The notes under the pieces: model-generated | Seen by the model: only the letters and a program-made list of their open reading frames with translations | Told to the model about the DNA's origin: nothing | Database searches by the model: none | Assembly: GCF_000208745.1 (NCBI RefSeq) | Contig: NC_030850.1 | Location: 35,918,041-35,982,040, forward strand | From: Theobroma cacao | Lineage: Eukaryota; Streptophyta; Magnoliopsida; Malvales; Malvaceae | Reading direction: 5' to 3' | Length of the DNA stretch: 64,000 bases | In this document: positions 1 to 14,100 of the stretch, one piece after another | Position numbering within the stretch: position 1 is the stretch's first letter | How the letters are laid out: every line of letters starts with the position of its first letter | Made by a program: the position numbers and the translations under genes

Positions 1-148
1 TATTGTGCTTCCAAAATTTTTTATCACTATATGATGGACCATATAGCCTAAATAAATATAGCAAAAATGAATATCACAACAAATTACATGGCTGGCTTGC
101 AAAAAGACTATAAGGGCTTGTGGCTAGTTCTTCAGCCATTCCCTCTGA
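1..148 (-). other. Probable 3' UTR of the EF-G gene
   Basis: This AT-rich stretch lies directly downstream of the EF-G stop codon (149-151 on the minus strand). No other gene is visible in it. Treating it as 3' untranslated sequence is inference from position. Confidence 0.5.
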
Positions 149-3100
149 TTATTCCGCTGCTTTACTGGCCTTGTGAGTGTTCACTAATTGCATTTGCACG
201 TCCTGAGACACTGGTAAGTGCTCCTTGTATTCCATTGTGAATTCCCCTTTACCCTGAATTGGGAATATATTACAATATATAAAAAAGAAAACAAATTTAT
301 GCAATCCAAGACAACATCGAGCGAATGGGTGGAATCCCAAATGTTGCTTATGAATTGATTTTATGCCTCACCTGTGTCATTGATCGAAGTGCTGTCGAGT
401 ATCCAAACATATTGTTCAACGGGACCTAGAAGGACATGAAAATGATATCAGCTTTCTGGAGGAAAGCGGCATTATCTTTTCCTGCTATGATGGCACTAGG
501 CTGTATTACCATATATGCACAACCATAGCATGACATGCCCACATCACAAAATAATTATTATTATCATTTTTCTTTGCAAAATGGCACTGATGCACAAAGG
601 TCAGGCAACCTGAAGATCTACAAATATCATATACTTCACACAATTAACACATCATGTAATAGGTGGTGAACATCCCTCTATAATTATATAAAGGTATCAT
701 TTCAATAAAGATGAACCCGAGTTAACACAAGGGCAACAAGATAATTCATGAATGTCTAAGGACAAACTTTAAGAGCAATTTCCAAGATTTATCCATAATG
801 ATTAAAGATTAAATTCAACCGAAGGCAGAAGAAGACCAACAAGAACCAGATGATGCAGTCAAAAGTTCAATCATTTGCTTGGAAATGCAGCTAAGTCAAA
901 CCTTTCAAGAGAAAGCAAGTTTCACTTACATTGGTGGTAATGATAGAATCATCTCCATCTTGATCATTTCCAACAATAACACCTTTCCTCCTGCACATAA
1001 TTGACATGAAGAAATTCAGATGAAACTGTTGAAAGATCAAAGAATTGCTAAGTCGTGATAACATTTAAGTACAAAGAGAAGAACAGTGAGCTCACTTGTT
1101 AATATCACCAGCTACTGTACCCTGAAATTCTGTTGGTACTTTCAACTCAACCAACATAATAGGTTCCAGTATCACAGGCCTTGCAGCAGTATAACACTGT
1201 TTCACAAGTTAAAATATGAAATATGAAAATCCAGTAATGCCGTGCCAAAAAGAACAATAGGAAGGAAAACCAAAAGATAAGAAGCAATCACTTCACAGGA
1301 TATCATCCTAAGCACGTTAGACATACTTGTCTGAAAGCATATATAGCAGCTAACTTAAATGCAAGCTCACTGGAATCTACTGCGTGAGAAGCACCATCAG
1401 TTAAAACAATCCGGATATTTTCAACTGGATGCCCAATTAATGAACCCCTGTAAGAACACAGAACTAATGCATCAATTCATACTCACAGCAAAACTATGTA
1501 CAAAAGTAATCAATCTGTAGCGAGTTTCAAGAAACATGGGAGCAAAAGAAATATACTCACGAATTTGCAGCTTCTTTGAAACCCTTCTCAATTGCAGGAA
1601 TAAAATTTGATGGTATAGCTTGTCCAACAATCATGTTCTCAAATTCGAATTTAATTGGAGACCCTGGTGGAAGTGGTTCAACATACCTATCAATACAACA
1701 AATGAACAGATCACATCATTGAGCACATAGGGAAGACTAGACAATCTTGCCAATTAATAATTGTACAAATAAATCAAAACCAATCTGATAATATAAAATA
1801 ACTAGCCCAGAAAGGAAAGCAGTATCTCACAAGCAATTCAGGTATCAAGGAACTGCATCTAATTCCAATACAAATCACTGCTGCTTACCCACATACTCGT
1901 CCATATTGACCCTGTCCTCCAGATTGCTTCTTATGCAAATAATCAAATTCAGCACGTTGAGTTATAGTCTCCCTGAAATTCACCCGAGGCCTTCCGACAG
2001 TTGCATCAACCTGTTTTGATTGAAATTTTCAAACATAACAATCTTGGAAACCTTAATTTTACATGCTCAACAAAAGAACAGGCGAACACCTTGTATTCTC
2101 TCCGGATCCGTTCCACATATATGTCCAAATGAAGCTCTCCCATTCCAGAGATAATTGTCTATGTAAATAAATAAATAAATAAATGACACTTTAAGTCAGA
2201 TAATGCAAAATAGAGTTATGTATAGTATAATAAGAATCATTGAATAAAGTTTGCTTAACACACCTGCCCACTTTCAGCATCCAGGCCCACACGGAATGTC
2301 GGATCCTCTTTCTGAAAACGATTTAATGCCTTCGAAAACTAGTTCAAAGAAACACAAGATTCATCATTACTTAACACCACATGCTATGATTGAGTGCATG
2401 CACACAACCATTTCTATGGGACTAGAAACACTCACTTGTCCTCCAGAATCTTTGGAAACCGGCTGAACAGCTAATGACATCACTGGCTCAGGGACATTCA
2501 TAGAAGTCATGGTGTATTTGACAGACCCATTAGTAAATGTATCTCCTGGAAACACAAAAAGCCATATGTCATGACAAATTTTTGAAAGCCTTTCCTTTAT
2601 TTATTTATTTTTTTTGTTAAAGGAAAAACAAAAGCTTTGTCTACTCAATGAACAATCATTTCGACATTTTTATTGGTTTAGAAGACCTGTGTAGTCAAGC
2701 TCCTTGAATAATTAAACAACATTGAAGAAACAAAAGCTTGCACTTGTGCAGAAATATGTAAAGTGAGAAGTAGGACCTGAAGCACAGTCTACACCAAAAA
2801 CTGCAACTATTTGCCCAGCATGTGCCTCTTGAATGTCCTGCGTATTATAAACCCCAATGAAAACAATATTAAATTAACCATCTGCTTAAGGATCCAACAT
2901 TTCACATAATTGCTAAGACTGATGTCAAGTAAAATCTGACCTCCATTTCATCAGAATGCATCCGAACCAGGCGAGGTACCTGGGCCAAAATGGTAAATAT
3001 TAGCATGTAGACTAAACTCTAAAGATCAGGTCAGTACAGCAAGGAAAAGAGACAAACAACAAATTGCATTAAAAAGAAACAAAGAGTATCCGCATGTCAT

Positions 3101-5927
3101 GGAAGTGGATCACATCAACCACAACACCAGGAACAACACATGTTCAGACCTAATCACACCATACGGTTTATGAACATTATATTAACAAAAGGACCAAAGT
3201 TAGTTACCCACTTCTGATGATCATTTACCTTGCATGTCAAGGTGAAATTAACATGCATATGTCGCAAGTATATGATCATACATCACAGGTAACTGCTTTT
3301 CAAATTTCACCTAAAACTGTTTTCTACCACAAATCACAAACTAAAATCATATGTTAATTTGATATATGTGATATTTCTGCAAGTTCATCTAATTCTTTGT
3401 AGCTCAAAGACCAAATCACACTAACACAAGAAACAGAAACTAAAATCTCCAGCAAGATGCATTGGATGGGTAGATTCACACAATGAAAACAGATGTGTAG
3501 CCCAACATGATCATACAACAGGTAAGTTCAAAAAAAAGGATGAAGAAATTGGCCCAAGAAAGCATGAAGCAATAAATTAACTTACCTTAATCTTCTTGCC
3601 TGTGTTTATGTTCACTATAAAATCACCCTTTCGGATCACACCCTCGTAGACTCTTCATCAATATAAGTTACTGTTAGCATAAATGAAGCACGAAATACTA
3701 ATACAATGCAGAACATCAATGGAAAATGATGCAGTAGCATTACCTGAGATATGTTAGCTGACCAAACCGCCCTTCCTCCAACTTAAAAGCTAATGCTACA
3801 AGTGGTCCATCTGGGGTTCCAGACAACGTAACCTACAAGAGCATTAAACATAATACACAAAAAAAGCATTTCTGATCAGTTTAGCAAATTCTTTTTTGGG
3901 GGGAGGGAGAATTGTAGTATCAATCTTATACCTTCTCTTCATTCTTTGTTTGATCAAGAGCATAGTTACTGACTTCAACTGGACATGGCAAGTAACTAAG
4001 GACACCATCCAAAAGTGGTTGTACACCCTGAGCAGAAGAGAAACTGTCTGATAAACGGTATCTAACAATTTGACAATATGTAAAACTATTTACATAATGT
4101 TGTTTCCTTTCAAACAATATGAGAAGGGTAATTCCAATGAATGCCTTATCGACACAAATTGGTTGATTGAGAATTAACAGAAACCAGAGAACAAAATCAA
4201 TCACAAAGTACCTTGTTTTTGAATGCACTACCCATGAATACAGGTACAAACTTCCGTGCTATCGTTGCCCTACGAATTGCGTCCTGCTCAGAGCAAGCTC
4301 CAAAATTTAGGACTCAAACCATGTTTGAAATGAGGACAAGAAAAAAGAAAACAGCAGCATTTAGAAATGTAAGGTTGACGAAGATAGGAAGATAAATGTT
4401 CTGTGGTTTACATTTGGGTAATAGACAAGCTAATTTCACATTTCAACATTTGAGGCAAGAAAAAGCCTCAATCATCCACCCATACAGCACATACACAGAA
4501 TGATTAAAAACCATTCAACATATAGGGTCATTCTAAATTCAGTGAAAGGCCATCACATCCCACACGTTTAATTTTCAGAGACATGTACAAACTTTGAAGA
4601 TATGATGGCCATAAAGCAACAGTCAAGGCAACCATAGTATTTCTCTCAGCCATCTTTGAAATTCAAACTGACACTAGATGGGCTGTATCAAGTGCACTTT
4701 CTGTCATTAGAAAATAAGAAGTAAAAAAGCATCATTTCCCCTAACAGACCTCAAGATCAGCAGATGAAATAGGCTCATCATTTAGAAAAGCTTCCGCCAG
4801 TTTATCATCCACTTCAGAAACCATTTCTATCAGTTCACGTCTCTTTTCTGCGACTATGGCCTCCATGTCAGCTGGTATTTCTTCAGCAACAACCTTTTCT
4901 CTGCAATAGATAGAAGATGGTAAGAAAATAGGATATAGACATGACAAAGGCCCTACACTCAAAGTAAGCAAACCACAGAGATAGAAACAAACCCATTGGA
5001 ACCATGAAAATAATAAGCTTTTAATTGCACAAGGTCGATAAGACCCTGAAAATTTTCTTCCAGGCCAATTGGAACTTGCACAGCTGCACTATGATGTCGA
5101 AGCTTAGACCTCGCCTGAAAACAGACACAAACATGATCAGCATGCCATTGTTGAATATATGAAGAGCAATAACGTCCATCCCATTACATGAATATATCCA
5201 AATGTACCTGGTTGAGAACTTTCCATGGATCAGCTCCCATTCGATCAAGCTTGTTAATAAAAGCAAGTCTCGGAACCTCGTATCTTCTCATTTGTCGATC
5301 AACAGTAATTGACTGACTTTGTACCCCACCAACACTGCACAGAACTAGAATGGCACCATCAAGAACACGCAGCGCCCTCTCCACTTCTATCGTAAAATCA
5401 ACGTGACCGGGCGTATCGATTATATTAATCTACAAGAACACATAAAAATTATGAAAAGCTTAGAAAATAAGTAAAAGAAACTGTCAAATTAGGTCAAACT
5501 AAAATTTAAATTTCTTACGAACCTTGTAATCTTTCCAGGTGCAATACGTGGCAGCAGACTGGATAGTAATTCCTTTCTCTCTTTCTAAATCCATAGAATC
5601 CATCTTTGCTCCGACGCCATCCTTGCCACGAACCTCGTGGATCTCGTGGATCCGGCCCGTATAATAGAGAACCCGCTCCGTTAGCGTGGTTTTGCCCGAG
5701 TCGATGTGGGCCGAGATTCCGATGTTTCGGAGTCGTTCCATGGACTCTTTCCACCATGGTTCTTTGTCGTCCTTTGCTCGCGCGACGTTGCCCGCTGAGA
5801 AATGACGGATCTCGAAGTTCCCGAGGAGCAAGGCGGCGGTCTGGGACGGGGAAGACGACGGCGTCGTTTTGGCGGAGTAGAAGGTGTAAAGCAGGCGCTG
5901 GACTGGGGATCTCGGGAATCGCGCCAT
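149..5927 (-). CDS. MEFG: Mitochondrial elongation factor G (MEFG1/2 type), 20 exons, 755 aa
   Basis: Translational GTPase that moves tRNA and mRNA through the mitochondrial ribosome. Exons, in transcript order: 5523-5927, 5208-5429, 4993-5114, 4750-4900, 4212-4283, 3932-4027, 3744-3832, 3586-3652, 2941-2979, 2777-2837, 2436-2545, 2264-2338, 2090-2158, 1889-2010, 1561-1686, 1327-1447, 1096-1196, 930-990, 372-425, 149-253. They total 2268 nt with all borders GT-AG, giving 755 aa, the family size. The N-terminal ~50 residues are Ser/Arg/Thr-rich, as in a mitochondrial presequence. G1 (AHIDSGKT, residues 73-80), G2 (GITIQSA), G3 (DTPGH, from residue 140) and G4 (NKLD) are all present, followed by EF-G domains II to V. 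The plant paralogues MEFG1 and MEFG2 cannot be separated here. Gene order favours the At2g45030 relative. Divergence from the family looks low and I see no sign of damage. Confidence 0.97.
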
Positions 5928-6721
5928 GGCGGAATAGCTGTGCAGCTGATGGTGCCTGGTGCGGGTAAAACCCTAAACCCAAGGTAATGGTTTTTCTTGG
6001 GGTTTTGAATTTTGATTTCAAAGAATGGGAGAATTTGGAGTTGAAAATGGAGCGGGTTAGGGTCGGGAAGAATTCGGATTCGTGTTCTCTAATGGGTCAG
6101 GTACTTTGGATCTTGCCTCTGGAGTCTAGACCCACTTGACATTTGTGCATTTACCATGAGCCCATGGAAAATAATGGCAAATGATCCAAAATCTGTTTAT
6201 ATAAGTGACTTATTTGGGTGGGCCATTAAAAAATAGAAAATAAAAATTTTGATTTATATTTGATATATTATCCGTGTATAAATTTTATACATTAATCTCA
6301 TTAATAAATAAATTTATTTGTTATTTTAAAAAAATTTTAAACATTTAATTTTATAAGTATAAATTTTTAAAGTTTACGGTGCTAATTTCCCAGCAATTTT
6401 TCACCATTTCTGTTCATCCAAGAAGCACACTTTTTTTCTTTTACTCTTGTTAATTTACAGTCTATGGTCTCTATATATGTATAAACATGATAACAATGAG
6501 ATATATGAGCTACCAGTTTCAATTTTTTTTCTAAATTCAATGTGTTTAATCAATGAATTCAATGCTTGCAAAAAGATTAAACAACTATAGTTCTTGTATG
6601 CTAGCAATCAGCCCTCCTGATCCTCCTTTCAATCAGTTGCTTGGCTTAGATTTGCAAAATAAACAGGAAAAAAGAAAAAAAAAAGGATAGTGGTATATGA
6701 TTTGATGGTGATTAGGAAATT
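5928..6721. promoter_or_regulatory. EF-G promoter and leader with telo-box; 3' flank of the PLAC8 gene
   Basis: About 0.8 kb without a gene. A telo-box, AAACCCTAA, sits at 5968-5976, some 40 bp upstream of the EF-G ATG, and a second telomere-like GGGTTAGGGT lies near 6053-6062. A TGGGCC-type site II motif occurs near 6216-6221. These elements are common in plant promoters of translation and organelle genes, which fits the EF-G product. The right part (about 6230-6720) is AT-rich and should hold the PLAC8 gene 3' UTR. No further gene is seen. Confidence 0.55.
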
Positions 6722-8366
6722 CTATACTGGCTGTATCTCCAAATTTGTGTGTTCACCATTTCCAGAAGATGCTGCAGATGGAGATGATGATGCAGGCTCC
6801 TGTTTCTGATCATCAGAGTTCATCTCTTGAACAGGAGGAGGCTTAACAACGGTCATTTGGGTTTCAGCGTTGTCAGATAGATGGTTCTTCATCTCTCTAT
6901 GCTCTTGACACAAGGCACACCAATGCAAGCAGCAGTGAACCATGCAGGGATCACAGGGTGAGTTCTGCAAAATTAAACAACAGCACAGAGCTAGCAGTCA
7001 GCCAACAACTGCCACAATTTTTGATGCTAGGATGAAACAGCTTCCCTGGTGTTTCCACAAAAACCAGGAAATTAATGTTGAGAAAGAGAAACATAAAGGG
7101 TAGCAACAGAACAACATGCAGGGGCCTTCAACCTTTCCAAAGATGCATTGCTGATATTCATTCATTGAGGTTCACATCTTTATGAAACTGATAGCATTGC
7201 TGATAGTTTGCTAAAGGGTACATAACTACAAATGTCTCTAGGATTGTAAATCCAGGGCAAATACCTCAGACAACCTGTGCTTATATTCACAGGAATGAAC
7301 ATACCTTGAGATGATATTTTTTCTGTAGTGATTGTCGAAACAAGCCATTGTAGATGCCACACAACCACCAAGCGAAAACCAGGGTCTCACAAATGAGAAA
7401 TGATGTTTTAGGGTCGATACCATGGACGAGTAGAGTTGCTCCTGCAACCACCATTCCGCCTTCTACACATAAAGCATGACAGAAGCACGCATCTTTCCTT
7501 GCAATATCTTCTCTCAAGGTTTCAACGTTTTGCCCAAACAACAAACATGGACAAAAGAGACCAGTCCAGCCTGAAACATTATGTAATGATCTAAAAATGA
7601 TCAACAATTACAACACCGTGAAATCCTTGATGTAAATGAGCCTTGAGCAATGCTCCATATATAGCAGTATGATTATCAGCAAAACTCTTTCAAGCATTAT
7701 GCTGCTTGTTCTGTATATTCAGTTAAAAAGTGGATTGGACTCTTACAGCTATCAGTATCTTCAAGACAGCCGCAAATTCCTGTTGTCCAGTCTTCATCAG
7801 CAGGTGGCTCATAGCTTTGAGGTAGAGGTTGCCCACATTCAGGACAAGTACGAACTATCAACTATATATCAAAATGGTAGAGAAAATCAGAAGCAAACCA
7901 AGAAGGAAAACACAGTTTTCTTTTTTGATCAACAAAGCAAGAGAAATCCAATGCCATACCACTTCAAATAGAGATATTATAAACATAAGTATCTCGTAAA
8001 CCATGCCATACCAGTTCAAATAGCAAACTAACAAAGAATTTAATCTGTTCAATGCAACAACATCGGACCCAGATCTGACAAAAAATGAAATAAGCCCACA
8101 AAAGAACCAACACCATGCAATGTATAAAGAAAGAAATCTCTGCTTCAATTCAAGAACTAGTTTAAATGCAATATACTAGCAATAGAAACAGATACTAAGA
8201 GAATGCAGATCGAAAGCATGTGAGGGAAAGAGAAATGATCATTAAACAATGGAAAAACCTGAGGAACTTGAACGGGTTGATTGAGTTCTCCAGGGGTGAT
8301 ATCTTCCAGAGGCTCTTTTTCCTTTGTAAGCCTTACGTAACTTGAAGGCGCACTGGTGTCCTCCAT
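6722..8366 (-). CDS. PLAC8-domain protein, cell number regulator 6-like, 243 aa
   Basis: Cysteine-rich PLAC8 membrane protein. Relatives act in organ size control (plant CNR/FW2.2) or in metal transport (PCR). Exons: 8259-8366, 7747-7861, 7305-7570, 6722-6964, 732 nt in all. The N-terminus carries the subgroup's conserved Glu/Pro segment ([11 protein letters not shown]), then a paired-cysteine segment (CPECGQPLP). [10 protein letters not shown] motif stands in for the classical CCxxxxCPC. A hydrophobic stretch rich in Val/Ala/Leu follows, then a second Cys cluster ([23 protein letters not shown]). The tail is Ser/Glu-rich and likely soluble. An AG directly before the ATG suggests a 5' UTR intron. 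The subgroup is clear, but the biochemical role of this subgroup is not established. The divergent neighbour starts 737 bp away. Confidence 0.92.
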
Positions 8367-9103
8367 CTGTGATCACAACATTACAAAAACGAAAACACCG
8401 AATCATATCAGCCACTTTCTGCATGTGTTTTACCAATGCAAGAGAGAGACAGGGAAAGGTTATGAAACCATTTTGTCGTATAGCTGGATATGATCATATG
8501 AATGGAAAATGCTGCTCCGAATCTGGGGATGTTTTCTTCTTGTACCTTCTATAAGAATCAGTCAATTTCCCTTGTTCTTTTTCCTTTTTATAGTTTCTTT
8601 TTCTTCAATGATTTTCCATCGCCTTTCCTACGGAGAAGGACAAGGCTAACTTTAGGAACAAAACCTCACCCCACAACCCTTCCAAGTTGCAAGGCACAGT
8701 GTGAAGGGTTTGGATGGAAATTTTAAGCTTTAACTTACTTTGTATGTTATACAAAAGAAATGGTACACACCCAGTCATCCAAAAACCACCCAATTTCAGT
8801 CTATATGATTGGAATTTATTGCTTAAATTAAATGTAATTAATATGCTTATATAACTTATTTGTTGAAAGTAACATTTGTTTTGTTTTTTTCTCTAAGGGA
8901 AAAGTAATAGAACTTACAATACTATCTACAAGAATAATATCTCAACCAAGTGTAATTGTGCAGAAATATTATTGGCCCAGAAAAAAATAAAAGCTAAAAT
9001 CTTGGAACTTACTAGATGAGTGCCCTAGTTCCTTTCCTATGCCTTGCAATAGCAATTGCAGAAGCAAAGATTAGATTACTGAATAACTAAAAGGAGAAGA
9101 ACC
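8367..9103. promoter_or_regulatory. Divergent intergenic region between the PLAC8 gene and the unknown plus-strand gene
   Basis: These 737 bp separate two genes that face away from each other, so both promoters must lie here or overlap. The left side (about 8367-8560) is probably PLAC8 5' UTR and its intron, since an AG acceptor abuts the ATG. I see a pyrimidine-rich stretch near 8560-8620 but no clear TATA box. No other gene is supported. Confidence 0.45.
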
Positions 9104-10548
9104 ATGGGAGGAGGAACCATGCACATTGAGCTTCCAATGATTCAATTCAATTCTTCCTCCTCTAGCGTTCCTTCCATATCTTCGTCTTCTTCAAACAGTC
9201 TTAGCCTTCCAGTGCCATCCAATTATACTGCTCCACTTAGACCTTCTACTGCTTCTTCTTCCTCCACCTGCCATGGTGAAATTTGTAGAAGGCTAGAGGC
9301 TGTAGATGGAAAAGAGAATAAAACAGCAACCGGGTCCTTCAATAATTTTGTTTTGGGGCCTGTTCCGTCCAAGCCAGAAGTTGAAGATGCTGTAGCTGCC
9401 CTCCAGAAGTGAGTGGTTTCTGACTTTCTTGAGAATTTATACTTAGACCGGGGAGCGTTTCTAATAATTTTGCTTTCTCGACCAGTTTCATTCATAGGGT
9501 TTCTTCATCTACACCACAAATGAAATGGCTGCAGCCTCTTTTGGACAGTTGTGACTCAAGCCGATGGCAATCTCAAGGGCTTGGAAGAGCCTACGATGCC
9601 TTCAGCTTGCTCCTGAAGGAGCCATCTGTTAAGGTTCATGCCTTGAATTAACTTTTTCAGATATTTTGATGGGTAGTTACTAGTTCCTGAATTGCTAGTT
9701 CTGCTTCGAAATTGTTGTGATTTGTACTTTTAGCTACATTTTCTAAATTGTCTCTTATGTGAATGGAATGTGCATGTAGAGGCTGGTCGTTGCACTATCA
9801 TCTGATAAAGCTCTTTGGGATGCTATTAGGCAGAATGAGTTCGTTCGGAAGCTCTGTGAGTTGCCCCACCCTGCAGGTCTGTTTCTGAGAGCCATCATCT
9901 CAGCTTAATTCCTATGGCCAAATATGTGCTTAGCCTTGTTTAGTTTTGAAGATAGATTCTTGTTGCTTTTATCTGCCATGAAAGTCTGGAAATGTAGTAA
10001 TGACCAAAATATGAGGCGGAATCCTGCAGCTAACATAGCAGCTTCCAAGAAATAAAAATGGAGCAATGCAATGGAATTGAATTAAATAGAACGGGAAATA
10101 CTTAGAAAACTCTGCTCAGAAAGAAAAAGAACACCTTTTTGTCTACCTAAGAGTATCCTGCAGGCCAGGCTCCAGCATGGAGTTACTACAGAAGGAAATT
10201 CTTGTATTTCTTTTCTATATAAACAATGTCAATCGTGAGTGCATTTTGTATGATTTTGCACTGAGTCTTCTGTTCCTTGCAGTTGAAAATGGAAGGGCAT
10301 GCAATTCAACCGTTGAAGCAGACCTCGGCAAAGTCATTTTGCAGTGGATTTTGGACATGACAAAAGCAAAAATCACAGAACTCGTAATGAAATTCCAGTC
10401 TCTTCTGAATGAGGTTTTCCAAACTCGTGGGAGTGAAAAGCCTGATGAAGAAACCAGAGACCAGTTGGACGAAACAATTAGATCATCGCTGCTTCTCTCC
10501 ATTGTCATACTGTTGATCGTGATTGTAGCTCGGGTTCAAAGGGTTTGA
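9104..10548 (+). CDS. Conserved plant protein of unknown function, C-terminal membrane anchor, 267 aa
   Basis: Exons: 9104-9408, 9498-9633, 9780-9876, 10283-10548 (804 nt, GT-AG). The first ~60 residues are Ser/Pro-rich and low complexity. Then comes a compact helical region with a conserved-looking core (WLQPLLD, RAYDAFSLLLKEP, KALWDAIRQNEFVRKL). A second helical stretch follows (EADLGKVILQWILDMTKAKI), and near the end one hydrophobic segment (about residues 250-263) closed by basic residues. That layout suggests a tail-anchored protein with its bulk in the cytosol. I believe it belongs to the family containing At5g61490 and At4g25170, which are annotated only as conserved uncharacterised proteins. 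No function should be assigned. Start: the ATG at 9104 has an A-rich context; a second in-frame ATG at 9119 is possible. Confidence 0.9.
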
Positions 10549-11183
10549 TCAAAGACGTAACAAACATGATCGGTTTACTCTCTGATTCAAACATTTTCTT
10601 CATTCCATGTAATTATCTTTACTATCCAAAGGGTGATGAAGAGTCAAAGCAGAGGCATACCATGGCCCTGAACAATTTCGCTTAATGCTTTTCATCTTAT
10701 TAGCCAAACCAATATCTGATGCACAGAGCCTGTTCAGTTGCAGTATGATTAAGCTTGATATTTTGATTACTCTCTTCACCCATCTTATCAGAGATCGTTC
10801 AAAATTTCCATAATCATATCCGCCCTCAGGCATTAACCCTAATAGCCCGAAAAAACGAAGGTCCTAATTTTTTTAATACATACGGGAGGTAGAAGGGAAG
10901 GCGAACCCTGAAACTCAATCCTCCTACGAAAGGTAACAACTATTAGGTCAAGCCATCGGCTAGCAAAAACTTGTACAAACTTTAATGGCTATAATCACCA
11001 CCAATTCCATCACCCGAAAAATGTTGTCAGAGCACCAAACGGTCCAAACCTATGAAAGGGGAATAACTAAAACATTAAATGTATTTCGTTGAAAAATTAA
11101 CAAAGGTGTATTTCACCTTTGCTCTGCATTTACTACATGGTAACTTTGGGACAACCTTTAAGCTAAGTGTACAAATTCCAGGA
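10549..11183. other. Convergent intergenic region (3' ends)
   Basis: This stretch lies between the 3' ends of the plus-strand unknown gene and the minus-strand NUP62 gene. It should hold both 3' UTRs. No coding potential, RNA gene or repeat family is recognised. Confidence 0.5.
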
Positions 11184-14100
11184 TCATGACATCCAAAATT
11201 TCGGAGCCATTAATTCTCGATCTGCGGCAGAACCCTGCATGGCAAGCTTTTGGATACGAGAAGAGAATTCCTCAGCCTGAAATGAATGGTTCAGATAAGT
11301 CAGAGTTCCTGGTACTGAAATATAACTCTTATAAAATCCAGGAAGATAAGAGAATGTTGACTACACAATAATTAACTTAATTTCTCGCTTCTAAATAACT
11401 TTTGGGACTGTCACAAGATGCTGTTTCGTTATATACGTATTTGAAGCAGGTAAATAGGGAACAAAAGACATCTACTAAGAAGTGTAAACAGACCAACTAA
11501 TTTCCAACTTAACTACCCAAAATGTCACTAATTAATATTACATAGATTTCTCAATTTTCAAGAATACAAATGTAACAATTATTTTATACAATTAAGGAGA
11601 CCAATAAATGCAGGAAAAAAATTACGAACCTTCTCATCAATCCACATTAAAGAAGTCAGTTGATTATTCAAGATTCTGACAACCACATCTAAAGGAGTCA
11701 TTCCATCAAGTGCCTCAAGTTCCCCACCCTAAGCAAAGTAGAAGGCAATTTTAATTTCTGCTTACGTTGTAAAGGCTAATTAGAGCAAGTTGATCATAAG
11801 ACGGAGAGCAGTTACCTGACTAGAGTTTACAGTCTCAATAATAGATTTAATCTGTTCTGCCATCTGCTCCAATTCCCTCTCCACAATTTCTGCCTGCTCA
11901 TACCTGAAAAGCAAATAAAAAATATACTCTTACACTTGCAATCAATCAATATGAACAGAGGTGACGAGCACAGTCTGATCCAGCTCCGGTTTAGCCAAGA
12001 TAAGGTTCGTCAAATGAATATATCTTAAGCAAAGCTCACTTGTGCACAAAAAGACCAAGCTTGTGATGAGATCTAAAACTAGACTAAAGTTAAAACAAGC
12101 TAATTCTCACATTGCATCTCGTGTTGATGCAGCTTCATCATCAAGAAGCAATCCACGCTCATCCTTATAAATACGTTCTGCTTCTTCTTCCATACTTAGC
12201 AAAGCTTTATCAACCTAAGGGGGAGATGCATTAAACATTCATCAAACATTTTTTTTTTAAAATAGTAATGGTTTTATCAGATTATACACATATAGTCATG
12301 AATATACAGTCAAAAGATAGTGATTAGGAGGCAAGCAATAGCTTACACAATCATTTTACAGGGCACTTTAAGAATTCATACTATGAGTGTTCATATGATC
12401 TTCACAAAACTTAAACACTACAAAGTACAAACTATAATGTCATACTGGAAACAAAATATTTTCTATGTTTGACAGGAGAAAACCTTATATTTCTGCATCT
12501 GAATATTGGGGAGACTTTCACTAGAAAAGGAGAACTGTGCTCTCAACTAGCACCTGGAATGAGCAGACAATCGTGGCAGAAGACAATCTCGCAACAATTT
12601 GATTGACCACCAATAGAAGAATGTAAATGTGTTTCTTTCTAGAATAGTTATCCACCACACAAGCCAATCTACTAGAAAATATGACCAATTAAAGCTAACG
12701 GTTATGTGTTGAATATATATTTCATGCCCTTATTCAGTAAATATTCAAGCATATTGAACAACAGAAAAAAAAAATACACGAAATTGATTGTTAAAGACTT
12801 AAACTTGGTAACAAGCATCAACCAATATTAACAATTACAATATTTGATAAGATGGCTTACCATGGAGAACCTAAGAGTAGGTCCATAAGATAAGGACGCA
12901 ACAATCAAGATGGTAAAATCATCAATAATAATGAAAAATAAAAAATCCATTAGAACAAGAACAGCATAACTAACCAAAAAAAAAAAAACAATTTCATGCT
13001 GAGCTGAAGCAATATAAATTTTCATAGCTATGCAGAAATTTCCTCCAGTGAATCAGCAATAACAACAGTCATAAGGTCGTCTAATCCTAAACCATGTTAT
13101 GCTAATAAGTTAGCAAAATGTATACTAGCAAAAACACTATTAAAATACCTCTTGCTGGTGAGTCTCAATTAACTCCAGTTGTCGCTCCAAGCTAGCTTGG
13201 GCCTCAACCACTTTTGCCACTTCAATCTGAATTGATGTTTAGAATTAGGAGAAGAGAAATATACACCAACAAATTACATTACTAAATTTCAGTAAATATG
13301 AGGAGAATATAAGAACCTTGTCACATCAACATTGTCAACAAGGCTTACAAATGACACTAACAAGAATGCTATCTCACAAGATAATATAATACCTCAAGCC
13401 TAAGAAGAACATCACGATTCTGCAATATTCGCCTGTCCCACTCAGCTATTGCACTGGCCTGCTTTCGAAATTTTCCAGTGCGTTCTTGAAGTTCAGCATT
13501 CCATTCCTTGATGATCTTTAGCCCAAAAGTAGAAAAGCTTATTAGCTCAATGGCAATCAAAATTAGAATGAAGATGGGGAAGCTATGAAATAGAAACAGC
13601 AACCCTGCAACAGGCATCTTGGATCCACTAAAAATAACTACTCCTTTTTCTTCCTTCTAAAAAGTGAAATTTGAGAAAAGCTCTAGTATAAAGATGATAA
13701 GGTTTGAAAAAGGCAGGATCGTCCCACTTGTTTGCTTTGCATATGCTTGAGATACATATTCCACATTCCCACTTCATATTTTTGACTTCTTTATACTTGC
13801 AAATATCTTGAGAATATTATTTAGCCTTTTTCTCTTTGATTGTTTTAATGCATATAAAAACTTATTTGGGACCACAAACAATATCATAACACAAATATAA
13901 CTTACCCTTTAGCGTAATTGCTCCTGTAGCATGAAATAGTTAGCGGGAAAAACTTATGAAGACACATGAAAGAGAAGGATTTTACATCATTAAGAAAAAA
14001 TAATAAATAAAATAAAAAGGAAATTACCTCCTCCACTGTCTTTCCTGTTATCTCAGATGGTAATTTTGGTGTAGCAGATATTGCAGCTGTGGCACTTAAA

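Noticed and set aside
5515..6021. Overlapping minus-strand and plus-strand open frames across the first EF-G exon
   Set aside because: Arg/Pro-rich translations in the wrong frames of a GC-richer coding exon; the EF-G frame explains the region.
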